Origin: Paludibacter sp.
Lineage (GTDB): Bacteria > Bacteroidota > Bacteroidia > Bacteroidales > Paludibacteraceae
Assembly: GCA_028690665.1 (NCBI GenBank)
Contig: JAQVAV010000007.1
Location: 184,603-248,602 of the forward strand
Direction of reading: 5' to 3'
DNA: 64,000 bases
The notes beneath the pieces were generated by a model, which saw only the letters and a program-made list of their open reading frames with translations, was not told where the DNA came from and made no database searches. How positions within the stretch are numbered: the first letter of the stretch is position 1; each line of letters starts with the position of its first letter. Positions 20,317 through 29,903 of this stretch are shown in pieces. A program made the position numbers and the translations under genes.

Positions 20317-21282
20317 TTACTCACTTGCCTGATTTAAAAGTTCTATATTTTCCTGTGACAGATTTAATGCAGGCGCATCGAACAGAGTTGTCAACTGTTT
20401 ACTGTTGGTTGCACTTACTATGGGAGCTGTGACTAACGGATTAGCGAGTAACCATGCCAATGCAACAGTAGCCGGTTGAGTTTGATGCTCTTTCGAAATT
20501 TCGTCCAAGGCATTTAAAACGCTAGTACCTTTTTTATCCAAGTATTTTCTGGCACCTTCGCCACGTACACTTTTGGTCAGATCGCTTTCTGTACGGTATT
20601 TACCGGTTAGAAATCCGGCAGCTAGTGACCAATAAGGGAAAACGCTCCAACCGTATTTTTTGACCAGGGGAGCATAGTTTGTTTCAAAGCCGGCCCGTTC
20701 TACCAAATTATAATGCGGTTGCAAAGCCACGTATTGAGGAAATCCGTTCGTTTCAGCTACTTTCATTGATTTTTCAAGCCTTTCGGGTGAAACATTAGAA
20801 GCAGCAATATATCGTACTTTGCCGGCTTTCACAATTTCGTCATAAGCGGACAGCGTTTCCTCAACGGGAGTTGCTCCATCGTCAAAATGAGTATAATACA
20901 AGTCGATATAATCTGTTTTCAGGCGTTTCAGACTTTCATCAACTGATTTTAGAATATGTTTTTTACTAATGTCAATACCATGTTCTTTGGTTTGTGAACC
21001 CACTTTGGTAGCAATGACTAACTGTTCCCGGTTAGCTCTTGATTTAAGCCAGTTGCCGATAATGGTTTCCGACTGTCCGCCCACGCCGTTCACCCACCAT
21101 GAATAGGTGTTGGCCGTGTCAATAAAATTGAAACCTTTATTTGTGAATTCGTCAAGGATGTCAAAAGATTGTTTCTCGTCCAATGTCCATCCGAATACAT
21201 TTCCTCCAAAATTGATTGGAGCGACTTCAAGATCTGTGTTGTTTATTTTTACTTTCTTCATTATTGTATTTTTTAATATCAT
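20317..21282 (-). CDS. Aldo/keto reductase
   Basis: FIDTANTYSWW...DLYYTHFDD...VALQPHYNLVER; likely start MKKVKINN slightly downstream. Confidence 0.9.
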   Translation of the reverse strand: MILKNTIMKKVKINNTDLEVAPINFGGNVFGWTLDEKQSFDILDEFTNKGFNFIDTANTYSWWVNGVGGQSETIIGNWLKSRANREQLVIATKVGSQTKEHGIDISKKHILKSVDESLKRLKTDYIDLYYTHFDDGATPVEETLSAYDEIVKAGKVRYIAASNVSPERLEKSMKVAETNGFPQYVALQPHYNLVERAGFETNYAPLVKKYGWSVFPYWSLAAGFLTGKYRTESDLTKSVRGEGARKYLDKKGTSVLNALDEISKEHQTQPATVALAWLLANPLVTAPIVSATNSKQLTTLFDAPALNLSQENIELLNQASE

Positions 21283-21403
21283 AAGTTTGATTTTCTAACA
21301 GTTTATCAAGCTATTTTGTTACTCTAAAAAAATTCAATTAGAGTTAAAATATACATAATTTGTATTTGATATTATTGTGTTATTTTAAATTATATTTTTA
21401 TAT

Positions 21404-22116
21404 AGTCGAGCCTTAAAAAGTCCTTATTATTAATTTATTGTTGATTTGGTAAAACCAGTGGTTTATCAAATCAACAATTTGTTTTTTTAATTCGAGCCAA
21501 AAAGATGATTTCCATTTGTTCATCATCCTTTTGAAGCTAAATGCAGCTGCAGCAAGCATCACATTAATATTACCGCCTGTAATTCCTTTGTAGAAATTAC
21601 GATTTAAGCGATGGTTTGTTTTTAAATGACCGTTTATTAGTTCAATCCCGGATTCGCCAATCCGGTGACGAAAATGAACTAACTCTGAGGCTTCGCACGG
21701 TTCAACTGGAACAAACTCAGTTTGACCGCAGAAGTATTGATAATAAACGTTTTCACTCTATTGCTCTACCACACTTTCGTCTGAGATATTACGCAAATGC
21801 TTTAATATCAACAAGCCAACCATTAATCGAATCGGTTTAGCTGGACGTCCATGTCTGGGCAATATAAGGGGGAGAACGATTCTTCAAACAACTGCCAATT
21901 CACCTTATTGGCTAAAATATACATCGAATGTTTTTGGTTAGGGGTATCCTCCAATCTAAAAAACATACTGCCCTGGGTTGTTTCTTTATTCTTGGGTAGC
22001 ATAATTTATTGGCAAGGATTACGCATCGAAGATACTAGAACTTGCAGTATGATATAACTATTTTACATTCTATTTTATTGATATTCTTTTGTTTATGTCT
22101 TTTTTAAGGCTCGACT
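21404..22116 (-). mobile_element. Internally deleted IS5-family insertion sequence
   Basis: 16-bp terminal inverted repeats AGTCGAGCCTTAAAAA / TTTTTAAGGCTCGACT, TA on both flanks of the GTCGAG core; carries transposase remnant. Confidence 0.8.
21413..22002 (-). pseudogene. IS5-family transposase remnant with frameshift, stop and large internal deletion
   Basis: Minus reading yields MLPKNKETTQGSMFFRLEDTPNQKHSMYILANKVNWQLFEESFSPLYCPDM, then out of frame RLMVGLLILKHLRNISDESVVEQ*, then GESGIELI joined to NGHLKTNHRLNRNFYKGITGGNINVMLAAAAFSFKRMMNKWKSSF. Confidence 0.85.
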
Positions 22117-22209
22117 AATTAAAAAGTCAGATAATACCAAATTAAAAAAAATATTTGTAAGTTTGCAAATTCAAATGATACTTTTGGAATCATGCTGTCC
22201 TGAAGAAAT

Positions 22210-22794
22210 ATGCAAAAAAATCACATACATATAGATTACGAATTACTCATACAGTTGAAGGATGGGAACGAAAACGCATTCTCGGTCGTTTTCGAAACCT
22301 ATCATAGGTATCTATATGTGTTGGCTTGTCGTTATTTAATGTCTGATAGTTATGCTGAAGATGCAGTACAATATACTTTTATGCGACTGTGGGAGGGAAG
22401 GGAAACTTTTGACTATAAAACTGGTATCAAGAATTTGCTATTTACTATTCTGAAAAATTATATTCTGAATGAAATCAGACATAATAATCTGGTAATTCAG
22501 AAAAACTACGAGCTGGCACAGTTTACTGAAGAAATGGAAATTGATTTTATGCATGAACTCGAAGACGCCGATTTCAAGTCACACTTATATCGTTTGATTG
22601 ATCAGTTGGCACCTCAGAAGCGAGAGGTTTGTTTGTTGAAAATACAACAGGGTCTGTCCAATCAGGAAGTAGCAGATGCCATGCATATTTCCGTACCAAC
22701 AGTAAAATCACATTATACACAGGTAATCAAATTATTGCGTTCGCAGTTAGATAAAATTATTATTGTAGTTATGGCAATAAGATATTTTATGTAG
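22210..22794 (+). CDS. ECF (FecI-like) RNA polymerase sigma-70 factor, PUL1
   Basis: Sigma region 2 (FSVVFETYHRYLYVLACRYLMSDSYAEDAVQYTFMRLWE) and region 4 HTH (GLSNQEVADAMHISVPTVKSHYTQ). Confidence 0.93.
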   Translation: MQKNHIHIDYELLIQLKDGNENAFSVVFETYHRYLYVLACRYLMSDSYAEDAVQYTFMRLWEGRETFDYKTGIKNLLFTILKNYILNEIRHNNLVIQKNYELAQFTEEMEIDFMHELEDADFKSHLYRLIDQLAPQKREVCLLKIQQGLSNQEVADAMHISVPTVKSHYTQVIKLLRSQLDKIIIVVMAIRYFM

Positions 22795-22807
22795 ATATTA
22801 TATAAAA

Positions 22808-22844
22808 GACTCATACCTTTCATTCTAATAACTGTTTATTATGA
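22808..22844 (+). promoter_or_regulatory. Bipartite motif GACTCATACCTTT-N12-TGTTTATTATGA upstream of FecR
   Basis: Same two blocks at identical spacing at 23956..23992 upstream of SusC. Confidence 0.6.
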
Positions 22845-22874
22845 TATTAATAGGTATAGAAATACATATCCAAT

Positions 22875-23861
22875 ATGATGGATCCGAAGATTATAGACAA
22901 GGTACTTTCAAAAAACGCATCACCTGACGAAGCCCGTCAGGTAGCTGCATGGTTTGCAACTGACGAAGGGCAAGAATATTTCTCACAGCGGTACGACCGG
23001 GAATCATACTTGCTAAACGAAAAGATTATTACCGAGTGGTCTGATCACGAAATTCCATCTGAAAAGATGAAAGTACGGTTTATTTCGCAATTAAAGATGC
23101 GAATACGGACTTTCCGCTTCCGGGTAGCAGCTGCGGTTATTATTCCTTTTATTTTTTTAGCGGGTGCATTTACATTTGTGGCTAATCGCACTGGTGTGTT
23201 CTCAAGTGAAGAAATGGCAGAAGTCACAGTTCCTTACGGAGAGCAGGTACAGGTAGTACTTCAGGATGGAACAATTGTTCAGCTTAACTCCGGCTCAAAG
23301 TTGGAATATCCAAAATCATTTGGACTTTTCAGTCGAAATGTAAAACTCAGTGGTGAGGGTTATTTTTCGGTAGCAAAAGAACATGGTAGACCATTTATTG
23401 TAAATCTGAATGAAATTAATGTGAAGGTGACCGGTACGAAGTTTAATGCAAAAGCATATCCAGATGATAATATGATCTCAGTCTCTCTTGAAGAGGGTCA
23501 TGTGAATATTATTGATAAAAAAAATAATATATATCCATTAAAGGTAGGCGAGAGTGCTGATTATAATAGAAATTCAGGAATTTGTACTGTAAATAAAGTT
23601 GAAGATATGACCTTGCATACAGCATGGCGTACAAAGAGCCTTAATTTTTACCGAACTCCACTTAAAGATATTTTAAAAACTCTTGAACGTCAATACGAGG
23701 TGCAATTTTCAGTGAAAGATTCATCCCTTTTGAATTATAAATTCAGCATTTCAACTAGCCGGGTAAATGCAGGCGAAATACTTTTAGACTTAGAGAAGGT
23801 ATCAAAAATCAGTTTTACACCCAAAGGCACTAATAATTATGAAGTGTCGACTCTAAATTAG
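22875..23861 (+). CDS. FecR-type anti-sigma factor, PUL1
   Basis: TM near residues 78-100, VTVPYGEQVQVVLQDGTIVQLNSGSKLEYPKSF...LSGEGYFSVAKE...PFIV. Confidence 0.93.
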   Translation: MMDPKIIDKVLSKNASPDEARQVAAWFATDEGQEYFSQRYDRESYLLNEKIITEWSDHEIPSEKMKVRFISQLKMRIRTFRFRVAAAVIIPFIFLAGAFTFVANRTGVFSSEEMAEVTVPYGEQVQVVLQDGTIVQLNSGSKLEYPKSFGLFSRNVKLSGEGYFSVAKEHGRPFIVNLNEINVKVTGTKFNAKAYPDDNMISVSLEEGHVNIIDKKNNIYPLKVGESADYNRNSGICTVNKVEDMTLHTAWRTKSLNFYRTPLKDILKTLERQYEVQFSVKDSSLLNYKFSISTSRVNAGEILLDLEKVSKISFTPKGTNNYEVSTLN

Positions 23862-23894
23862 AACATCCATACTTTATTATTAGGTAATTAAATT

Positions 23895-23948
23895 GACCTG
23901 TTGATTATCTGTGTGTTTTCACACATTTAATCAGCAGGTGTTTTTTTT
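23895..23948 (+). terminator. Terminator-like hairpin between FecR and SusC of PUL1
   Basis: ACCTGTTGATTATCTGTGTG / CACACATTTAATCAGCAGGT (20-bp stem, 2 mismatches and 1 wobble) followed by GTTTTTTTT. Confidence 0.75.
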
Positions 23949-23955
23949 ATAAGAT

Positions 23956-23992
23956 GACTCATACCTTTTTAAACGTCGTGTGTTTACTATGA
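23956..23992 (+). promoter_or_regulatory. Bipartite motif GACTCATACCTTT-N12-TGTTTACTATGA upstream of SusC
   Basis: Second occurrence of the 22808..22844 motif. Confidence 0.6.
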
Positions 23993-24026
23993 ACACAACA
24001 AAAAATAATCTTAAATTAATAAATGC

Positions 24027-27000
24027 ATGAAAAAAGCAAGACCCATAGCAAAAGCCATTTTGCTCTCCTTGTTTCTGACTGTATTCACATTGAATACATC
24101 TGCTCAGAAAGTAACACTTTCATTTCAAAACGAAACCTTCGAGAAAGTGTTAAACTCAATCAAACAACAAACCGGTCTATCGCTTGTATTCAGTGAACAG
24201 CTTGTTGATCTAAATCGGAAAATTAGTATCGATGTGAATTCTATACAATTGGAAGATGCTTTAAAACAATTGTTGTTGGGTACAAACCTTGGATATGAAA
24301 TCAAAAACAACAAATTGTATTTTGTCGAAAAAAAATCCGATAAATTAAAAAAGGCATCTGCTAAGTTAAAAAAAATTAGTGGCTTGGTAACCGATGAAAA
24401 AGGCGAACCCATAATAGGAGCATCAATTGTTCTTAAAGGGTCGAATACCGGAACAATTACAAATATAGATGGCACATTTTCTCTTGATGTCCAAGACCAA
24501 TCAGAAATTACAATATCATATATTGGATATAAGCAGTCATCTTTAAAAATAGGTAAATACAATAATTATACAATTATTCTTGAAGAAGATTCCAAAGCAC
24601 TTGATGAAGTAGTTGTAGTTGGTTATGGTGTTCAAAAGAAAAGAGACTTGACAGGTGCGGTAGGTTCAGTCAAAATGATAGATGTCCCTGTGAGTACTGT
24701 TTCTACAATTAGTCATGCATTAGCAGGTACAGTTGCAGGTCTTCAAGTAAACACTTTGAGCGCACAACCAGGCGGAGCAACAACATTTAATATTCGTGGA
24801 GCAACATCAACTACAGGTAACGATCCGTTAATAGTTATTGATGGTTTTCCAATATCACAGGATGGAGAACCTGGAAGTGGTAATCGTTACGATGGAGGTT
24901 CGAAAGATTTTATTTTAAGTTCAATAAATCCTAATGATATTGAATCAATAGAAGTTCTTAAAGATGCTAGTGCTACAGCCATTTACGGATCAAGAGCAGG
25001 ACATGGGGTGATTTTAATTACAACCAAACGAGGTAAAACCGGTGCTCCGACAGTTAAATACTCTGTAAACACTGCATTTCAAACTCTTTCCGATACCTAT
25101 AAGATGTTGAGTGCAAAAGATTTTATGATTGAGAACAATAAATATGCTTACGAAAGCTATTTAATTACTAATAAAATTGCACCTTATGGAGTTAGACAAT
25201 TGAGTGAATTTCCTTCAGATTGGTATACACCAGTATATAATCAGACTCAAATAGACAATCCTCTCGTAAATACTGACTGGGTAGGAGCTATTACTCAATC
25301 CGGAAGGCAACAACAACATAATTTATCTGTTAACGGCGGTACTGAAACAACCCAATATCAAGCTTCACTTGGTTATTTCGACCAAACAGGTGTTGTTAAG
25401 AACAATGGGATGAAACGCTATAGTAGTAGGGTTAATTTGGATCAGGTGCTCTCAAAATATTTTAAAACAGGGATAAGTTTGCTGATTAATCACAATAATT
25501 TTGATAATGTGCCTCTTGGCAGTGGTGCCAATGAATTTGCAGGTATAATCCGATCTGCTACTCAATTTACTCCACTTATGCCTATAAAAGATGCAAATGG
25601 AGATTATTCGTTGAGTCAAGTTAGACCATTTGTTCCTAATCCAGTTTCTTTATTAAATATTACAGACAAAAGTGTTGATGAACGGGCTTTGGGCGTTTAC
25701 TATCTGGATTTTACACCTATAAAAGATTTGAAATTAAAGTTAAATACAGGTTTTGACCGTAAATATAGAAAGCGTTCAACATATATTCCTGTAACTACAC
25801 TTTACGGAAAGAATGCTAATGGAGAAGCATCCATAAACCAATATGACAATATAGATTTTTTGTTAGAAACAACTGCGACTTATAACAAACAATTCCTTAC
25901 GAACAATAAGATTAATGCTATGCTTGGTTATTCTTACCAAACTTTTTCAAAAGAAGGATTAAATCTTGGAAATAGTAATTTCATAACAGACGCATTCTTA
26001 TATAACAATATCGGTGCAGGTCAATTTGCTAAACCAACAGTTGGATCATGGTCTGGATTGAATTCGATGGCTTCTTTTTTCGGAAGAATTAATTATTCAC
26101 TTTTAGAACGCTATTTAATAACTGCTACTATGCGTGCTGATGGTGCTTCAAATTTAGCTTCGGGTCATCAATGGGGATATTTCCCGTCTGTTGCAGCAGG
26201 TTGGAGATTTAGCGATGAACCATTTATGGCGAAATTTAAAAATGTGCTTACTAATGGTAAATTACGAGTAAGTTATGGAGAAACAGGAAATTCTAATATA
26301 GGCAATGGTGCTATGAGTTACTATGTTCCTTCTTCAAACGTAGTATTAGGAGAAACGGAATATGGTGGTGTTCAATTAGGTCAGGTTGGGAACTCATTGC
26401 TTAAATGGGAAACCATGAAAGAAACGAACCTCGGATTAGAGATTGGGTTATTTAATCGATTGAATGTCACGGCCGAAGTATATCACAGAGAAAATTCTAA
26501 TTTGTTGAATGCGTTACAATTAATGAGTTATTATCCAATTTCATCGGTTGCCGGTAATGTTGGTACTACTCAAAGTACAGGTTTCGAGTTGACCATTAAT
26601 TCACAAAATATATCAACAAAAAATTTTAAATGGAATACAATATTAACATTATCTACTTATAAAGACACATGGAAAACCAGACCTGATTCATGGAAACCAG
26701 CATCTTATGAAGGTGTTAATGACCCAATCAGGGCGATTTATAGTTATACCACGGGAGGGTTAATACAACCAGATGAATCTGTTCCATATATGCTTGGTGC
26801 ACAGCCCGGCATGATAAAAATGTTGGATATTAATGGCTTTCAACGTGATACAAATGGAGACATTGTATATGATACTAAAGGTATGCCTTTAAAAACGGGG
26901 ACACCTGATGGCAAATTAGATGATGCTGATATGAAACTCATTGGTTCTTATGATCCATCCTTTGTATTTGGCTTATCCAACAATTTCAAATACAAAAATT

Positions 27001-27419
27001 TTGATTTAAGTATTTATTTGTATGGAGTATTTGATAAATTAATGCCGGCAACCTATATTGATAATGGAATTTGGGGTGCAACAATGATAACTCAAGATCA
27101 GAATGCACCAGATGCTATCAAAACCATGTGGAGAAGTGATAACTTAACATCCAAGGTGCCTGGTTATACACAGATGTATAATCAATATGGTGCCGGCGAT
27201 TTCTTTCTGACAAAAATGTGGTTCGTGCGGGTTCGCAATGTTTCTTTAGGATACAATTTCATGTTTAAAAAAGTTATCTCTAATTTGAGAGTTTATGCCG
27301 ATGTGAATAACCCCTGTGTTTTCACAAACTATAAAGGATTAGATCCAGAAACAGACAATTCTGATGTTGCCTACCCGAATGTTCGAACATTTAGTTTAGG
27401 AATAGATGTTACCTTTTAA
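24027..27419 (+). CDS. SusC/RagA-family TonB-linked outer membrane protein with N-terminal STN domain, PUL1
   Basis: STN (FEKVLNSIKQQTGLSLVFSEQL), CarboxypepD-reg domain (GLVTDEKGEPIIGASIVLKG), DEVVVVGYGVQKKRDLTGAVGSV, IEVLKDASATAIYGSRAGHGVILITTKRG. Confidence 0.97.
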   Translation: MKKARPIAKAILLSLFLTVFTLNTSAQKVTLSFQNETFEKVLNSIKQQTGLSLVFSEQLVDLNRKISIDVNSIQLEDALKQLLLGTNLGYEIKNNKLYFVEKKSDKLKKASAKLKKISGLVTDEKGEPIIGASIVLKGSNTGTITNIDGTFSLDVQDQSEITISYIGYKQSSLKIGKYNNYTIILEEDSKALDEVVVVGYGVQKKRDLTGAVGSVKMIDVPVSTVSTISHALAGTVAGLQVNTLSAQPGGATTFNIRGATSTTGNDPLIVIDGFPISQDGEPGSGNRYDGGSKDFILSSINPNDIESIEVLKDASATAIYGSRAGHGVILITTKRGKTGAPTVKYSVNTAFQTLSDTYKMLSAKDFMIENNKYAYESYLITNKIAPYGVRQLSEFPSDWYTPVYNQTQIDNPLVNTDWVGAITQSGRQQQHNLSVNGGTETTQYQASLGYFDQTGVVKNNGMKRYSSRVNLDQVLSKYFKTGISLLINHNNFDNVPLGSGANEFAGIIRSATQFTPLMPIKDANGDYSLSQVRPFVPNPVSLLNITDKSVDERALGVYYLDFTPIKDLKLKLNTGFDRKYRKRSTYIPVTTLYGKNANGEASINQYDNIDFLLETTATYNKQFLTNNKINAMLGYSYQTFSKEGLNLGNSNFITDAFLYNNIGAGQFAKPTVGSWSGLNSMASFFGRINYSLLERYLITATMRADGASNLASGHQWGYFPSVAAGWRFSDEPFMAKFKNVLTNGKLRVSYGETGNSNIGNGAMSYYVPSSNVVLGETEYGGVQLGQVGNSLLKWETMKETNLGLEIGLFNRLNVTAEVYHRENSNLLNALQLMSYYPISSVAGNVGTTQSTGFELTINSQNISTKNFKWNTILTLSTYKDTWKTRPDSWKPASYEGVNDPIRAIYSYTTGGLIQPDESVPYMLGAQPGMIKMLDINGFQRDTNGDIVYDTKGMPLKTGTPDGKLDDADMKLIGSYDPSFVFGLSNNFKYKNFDLSIYLYGVFDKLMPATYIDNGIWGATMITQDQNAPDAIKTMWRSDNLTSKVPGYTQMYNQYGAGDFFLTKMWFVRVRNVSLGYNFMFKKVISNLRVYADVNNPCVFTNYKGLDPETDNSDVAYPNVRTFSLGIDVTF

Positions 27420-27455
27420 TGAAACCTTTATTAATTACTATATAATTGGATAAAA

Positions 27456-28949
27456 ATGAAAAATAATATTAAATATTTAATTTCTCTTTCTTGGATAATT
27501 TTATTGTTCAATACCTCTTGTACAGATCTTCCTTTACAGATGTCAGGTGTAATTAATCCTGCCGATTTTCCTAAAACAGAGGACGATGCAAAAGCTTTGG
27601 TTACGGCGTGCTATGTCCCATTCCAAAGTAATTTGTATAATGGTATTTTTACAGTTAACAATGACGGTTATCAAATTATAGGAGATATGACAACAGACCT
27701 GGGTGATTGTCAATGGGATAATGGTTTATGGTATGAAGCAATTAATCAAAGCTGGACACCGACAACTCATGCGATTATTCATCATTATGATTATGTGCGA
27801 AAATTAAGTGAATTTACAATGGCTCTTGATAAGATTGAAAAGATGGATAGTACAGTCATGACAAGTCAAAACCGGAAAAGATTTATTGCCGAAGTAAAAT
27901 GTGCAAGAGGATTTATGGGTTACTTGTTATACAACTGGTTTGGTCCGGTACCAGTAGCCACTTTAGCTCAATTAAGTGATCCATTATCAACAGAAGTCGT
28001 TCCTCGCCCAACAAATGAAGAAATGTCTGCCTTTATTGAACAAAACCTGAAAGAAGCAGCGTCAGATCTTGATTATACTTATCTCGGTGAAGATGGTACT
28101 TTCACCAAAGGGTTGGCTAATATGGTTTTACTCAAACTATATATGCATGATAAAAAATGGAATTTAGCTGAAATAATTGGTCGTGAATTGATGGATTCGA
28201 GGTATGGATATAATTTAGTGCCTGAATATTCTGATATTTTTACATATAATAATCAACATAATAATGAAATAATTTATGCCGCAGGCTGTGACGAAAAAGT
28301 ACAACAGCTCTGGTTAGCACATGTTTTACCCGGTCAATATCCAACAGTTAACACGAATATTGTAAAATGGAATGGATATAGAGTTCCCTGGAATTTTTAT
28401 ACTACTTTTCAAACAACTGATAAAAGACTAAAAGTACTTGTCGGTGATTTTGTAGGAACAGATGGAATTCGGTATTGGACGAGATATCGTGGAAATGTAA
28501 TGGTGAAGGGAGTAATTCCGGTAAAGTATGGTGAAGATCCGAAAGCCATTGGTGAAGGTAGTTCAATTGATTGGATTGTTTATCGTTATGCCGATGCATT
28601 AATGTTAACCGCTGAAGCCATTGTACGTAATGGAAATGTTGTTACTTCTGAGGCCGTTGAAATGCTCGATAAAGTGCGTGTTCGAGCCGGATTACCCAGA
28701 TATGAAATATCACGTTATACAACGACAGGAGTAGATGGATTTTTAGCAGATATTTTAATAGAACGTGGCCATGAATTATGGTTTGAAGGAACAAGAAGAG
28801 AAGATTTAATTCGATTTGGAAAATATACAGAATATGCAATTTCAAAAAAGAGTTCTGCAACAGCACAACCCTATATGACCCTTATGCCCATACCACAATC
28901 GGTAATCAACGAGGGAAAAGGAATAATAAAACAAAACCCGGGATACTAA
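27456..28949 (+). CDS. SusD/RagB-family lipoprotein, PUL1
   Basis: Lipobox NTSCTD; FIAEVKCARGFMGYLLYNWFGPVPV; C-terminal DILIERGHELWFEGTRREDLIRFGKY. Confidence 0.95.
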   Translation: MKNNIKYLISLSWIILLFNTSCTDLPLQMSGVINPADFPKTEDDAKALVTACYVPFQSNLYNGIFTVNNDGYQIIGDMTTDLGDCQWDNGLWYEAINQSWTPTTHAIIHHYDYVRKLSEFTMALDKIEKMDSTVMTSQNRKRFIAEVKCARGFMGYLLYNWFGPVPVATLAQLSDPLSTEVVPRPTNEEMSAFIEQNLKEAASDLDYTYLGEDGTFTKGLANMVLLKLYMHDKKWNLAEIIGRELMDSRYGYNLVPEYSDIFTYNNQHNNEIIYAAGCDEKVQQLWLAHVLPGQYPTVNTNIVKWNGYRVPWNFYTTFQTTDKRLKVLVGDFVGTDGIRYWTRYRGNVMVKGVIPVKYGEDPKAIGEGSSIDWIVYRYADALMLTAEAIVRNGNVVTSEAVEMLDKVRVRAGLPRYEISRYTTTGVDGFLADILIERGHELWFEGTRREDLIRFGKYTEYAISKKSSATAQPYMTLMPIPQSVINEGKGIIKQNPGY

Positions 28950-28964
28950 CTTTAGAATTTAAAT

Positions 28965-29004
28965 AGTTCAAACAGTAGTTAATAACATTGACTTCTGTTT
29001 GAAC
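28965..29004 (+). promoter_or_regulatory. Intergenic hairpin after susD (processing/attenuation candidate)
   Basis: GTTCAAACAGTAGT / ACTTCTGTTTGAAC, 14-bp stem with 1 mismatch; no T-tract. Confidence 0.5.
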
Positions 29005-29040
29005 AATAAACTTTATTAATCACTTAAATTTAAATGTAAA

Positions 29041-29868
29041 ATGAAAACAAAGTTACTTTTCGTATCCGTTTCACTATTTCTTAGTGTAACTTTTGTAAAT
29101 GCCGGTTCTAACATTATTCTTTATGATAATGCTCCGGTACTTTTTCCGAATACAGGTAATTCATGGCCTGGAAGTGGGTCAGTTGATTTTTTAAGTACAG
29201 ATGCTCCTTATGCTGGAACAAACTGTATTAAATGGGTTGTTGGAGGTTCATATACTGATTGGACACTTCAAGCTTGGCCAACACAGGACTTATCAACTCA
29301 AACAAGTTATAATTTTGAGTATTATTACAGAACTACCTACAGTGGGGCTGTTTGGTTGAAATGGCAATTTATATCAAATATTGGCGTAGCACCTTGGACT
29401 CAAGGTACTTTTACTTTCACTACTCAAAATGATTGGATTAGTGATGGAGCATGGCATAAAACGTCAATTCCATTATCTTCTTTTGCCGGTGATGCAAATT
29501 TCTCATGGAGTCAGGTCGAAAGATTCAGAATTACTTCCGATTGGGATGCATCTCTTGCCGGTAAGATATTCTATTTTGACGATATCAGATTAGTACCACA
29601 AACAGCAACTGGAGTAAATGAAGTGACAAATAATCAACTCTCAGTTTATGCTTCAGAAAATGGAGTTCAAATTAATAATGGTAGTGTCGCCGGTAATGTT
29701 GTTATTTATAATATGCAGGGACAAAATGTGAAGAATTTAGGTTATTTGAATGCTAATAGTAAAACTACCTGGAATAGAAAAAATGATTCGGGTAATCAAT
29801 TACCGGCTGGGATTTACTTGTGTAGAATTCAAAACTCAAAACAAGCAAGTAAATTTATGATTAACTAA
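29041..29868 (+). CDS. Secreted jelly-roll (CBM-like) protein with T9SS-type C-terminal domain
   Basis: Signal peptide; beta-rich domain ending KIFYFDDIRLV; C-term VVIYNMQGQNVKNLGYLNANSKTTWNRKNDSGNQLPAGIYLCRIQ. Confidence 0.65.
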   Translation: MKTKLLFVSVSLFLSVTFVNAGSNIILYDNAPVLFPNTGNSWPGSGSVDFLSTDAPYAGTNCIKWVVGGSYTDWTLQAWPTQDLSTQTSYNFEYYYRTTYSGAVWLKWQFISNIGVAPWTQGTFTFTTQNDWISDGAWHKTSIPLSSFAGDANFSWSQVERFRITSDWDASLAGKIFYFDDIRLVPQTATGVNEVTNNQLSVYASENGVQINNGSVAGNVVIYNMQGQNVKNLGYLNANSKTTWNRKNDSGNQLPAGIYLCRIQNSKQASKFMIN

Positions 29869-29903
29869 AATAAATAATAAAATCACATATTAAATTTATC
29901 AAT

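Noticed and set aside
21616-22057. 74-aa and 68-aa plus-strand ORFs in the IS5 remnant
   Set aside because: The minus strand encodes recognisable transposase fragments between TIRs; these are spurious
22158-22165. TAAGTTTG as the promoter of the PUL1 sigma gene
   Set aside because: Matches the TAnnTTTG box but no -33 element at suitable spacing
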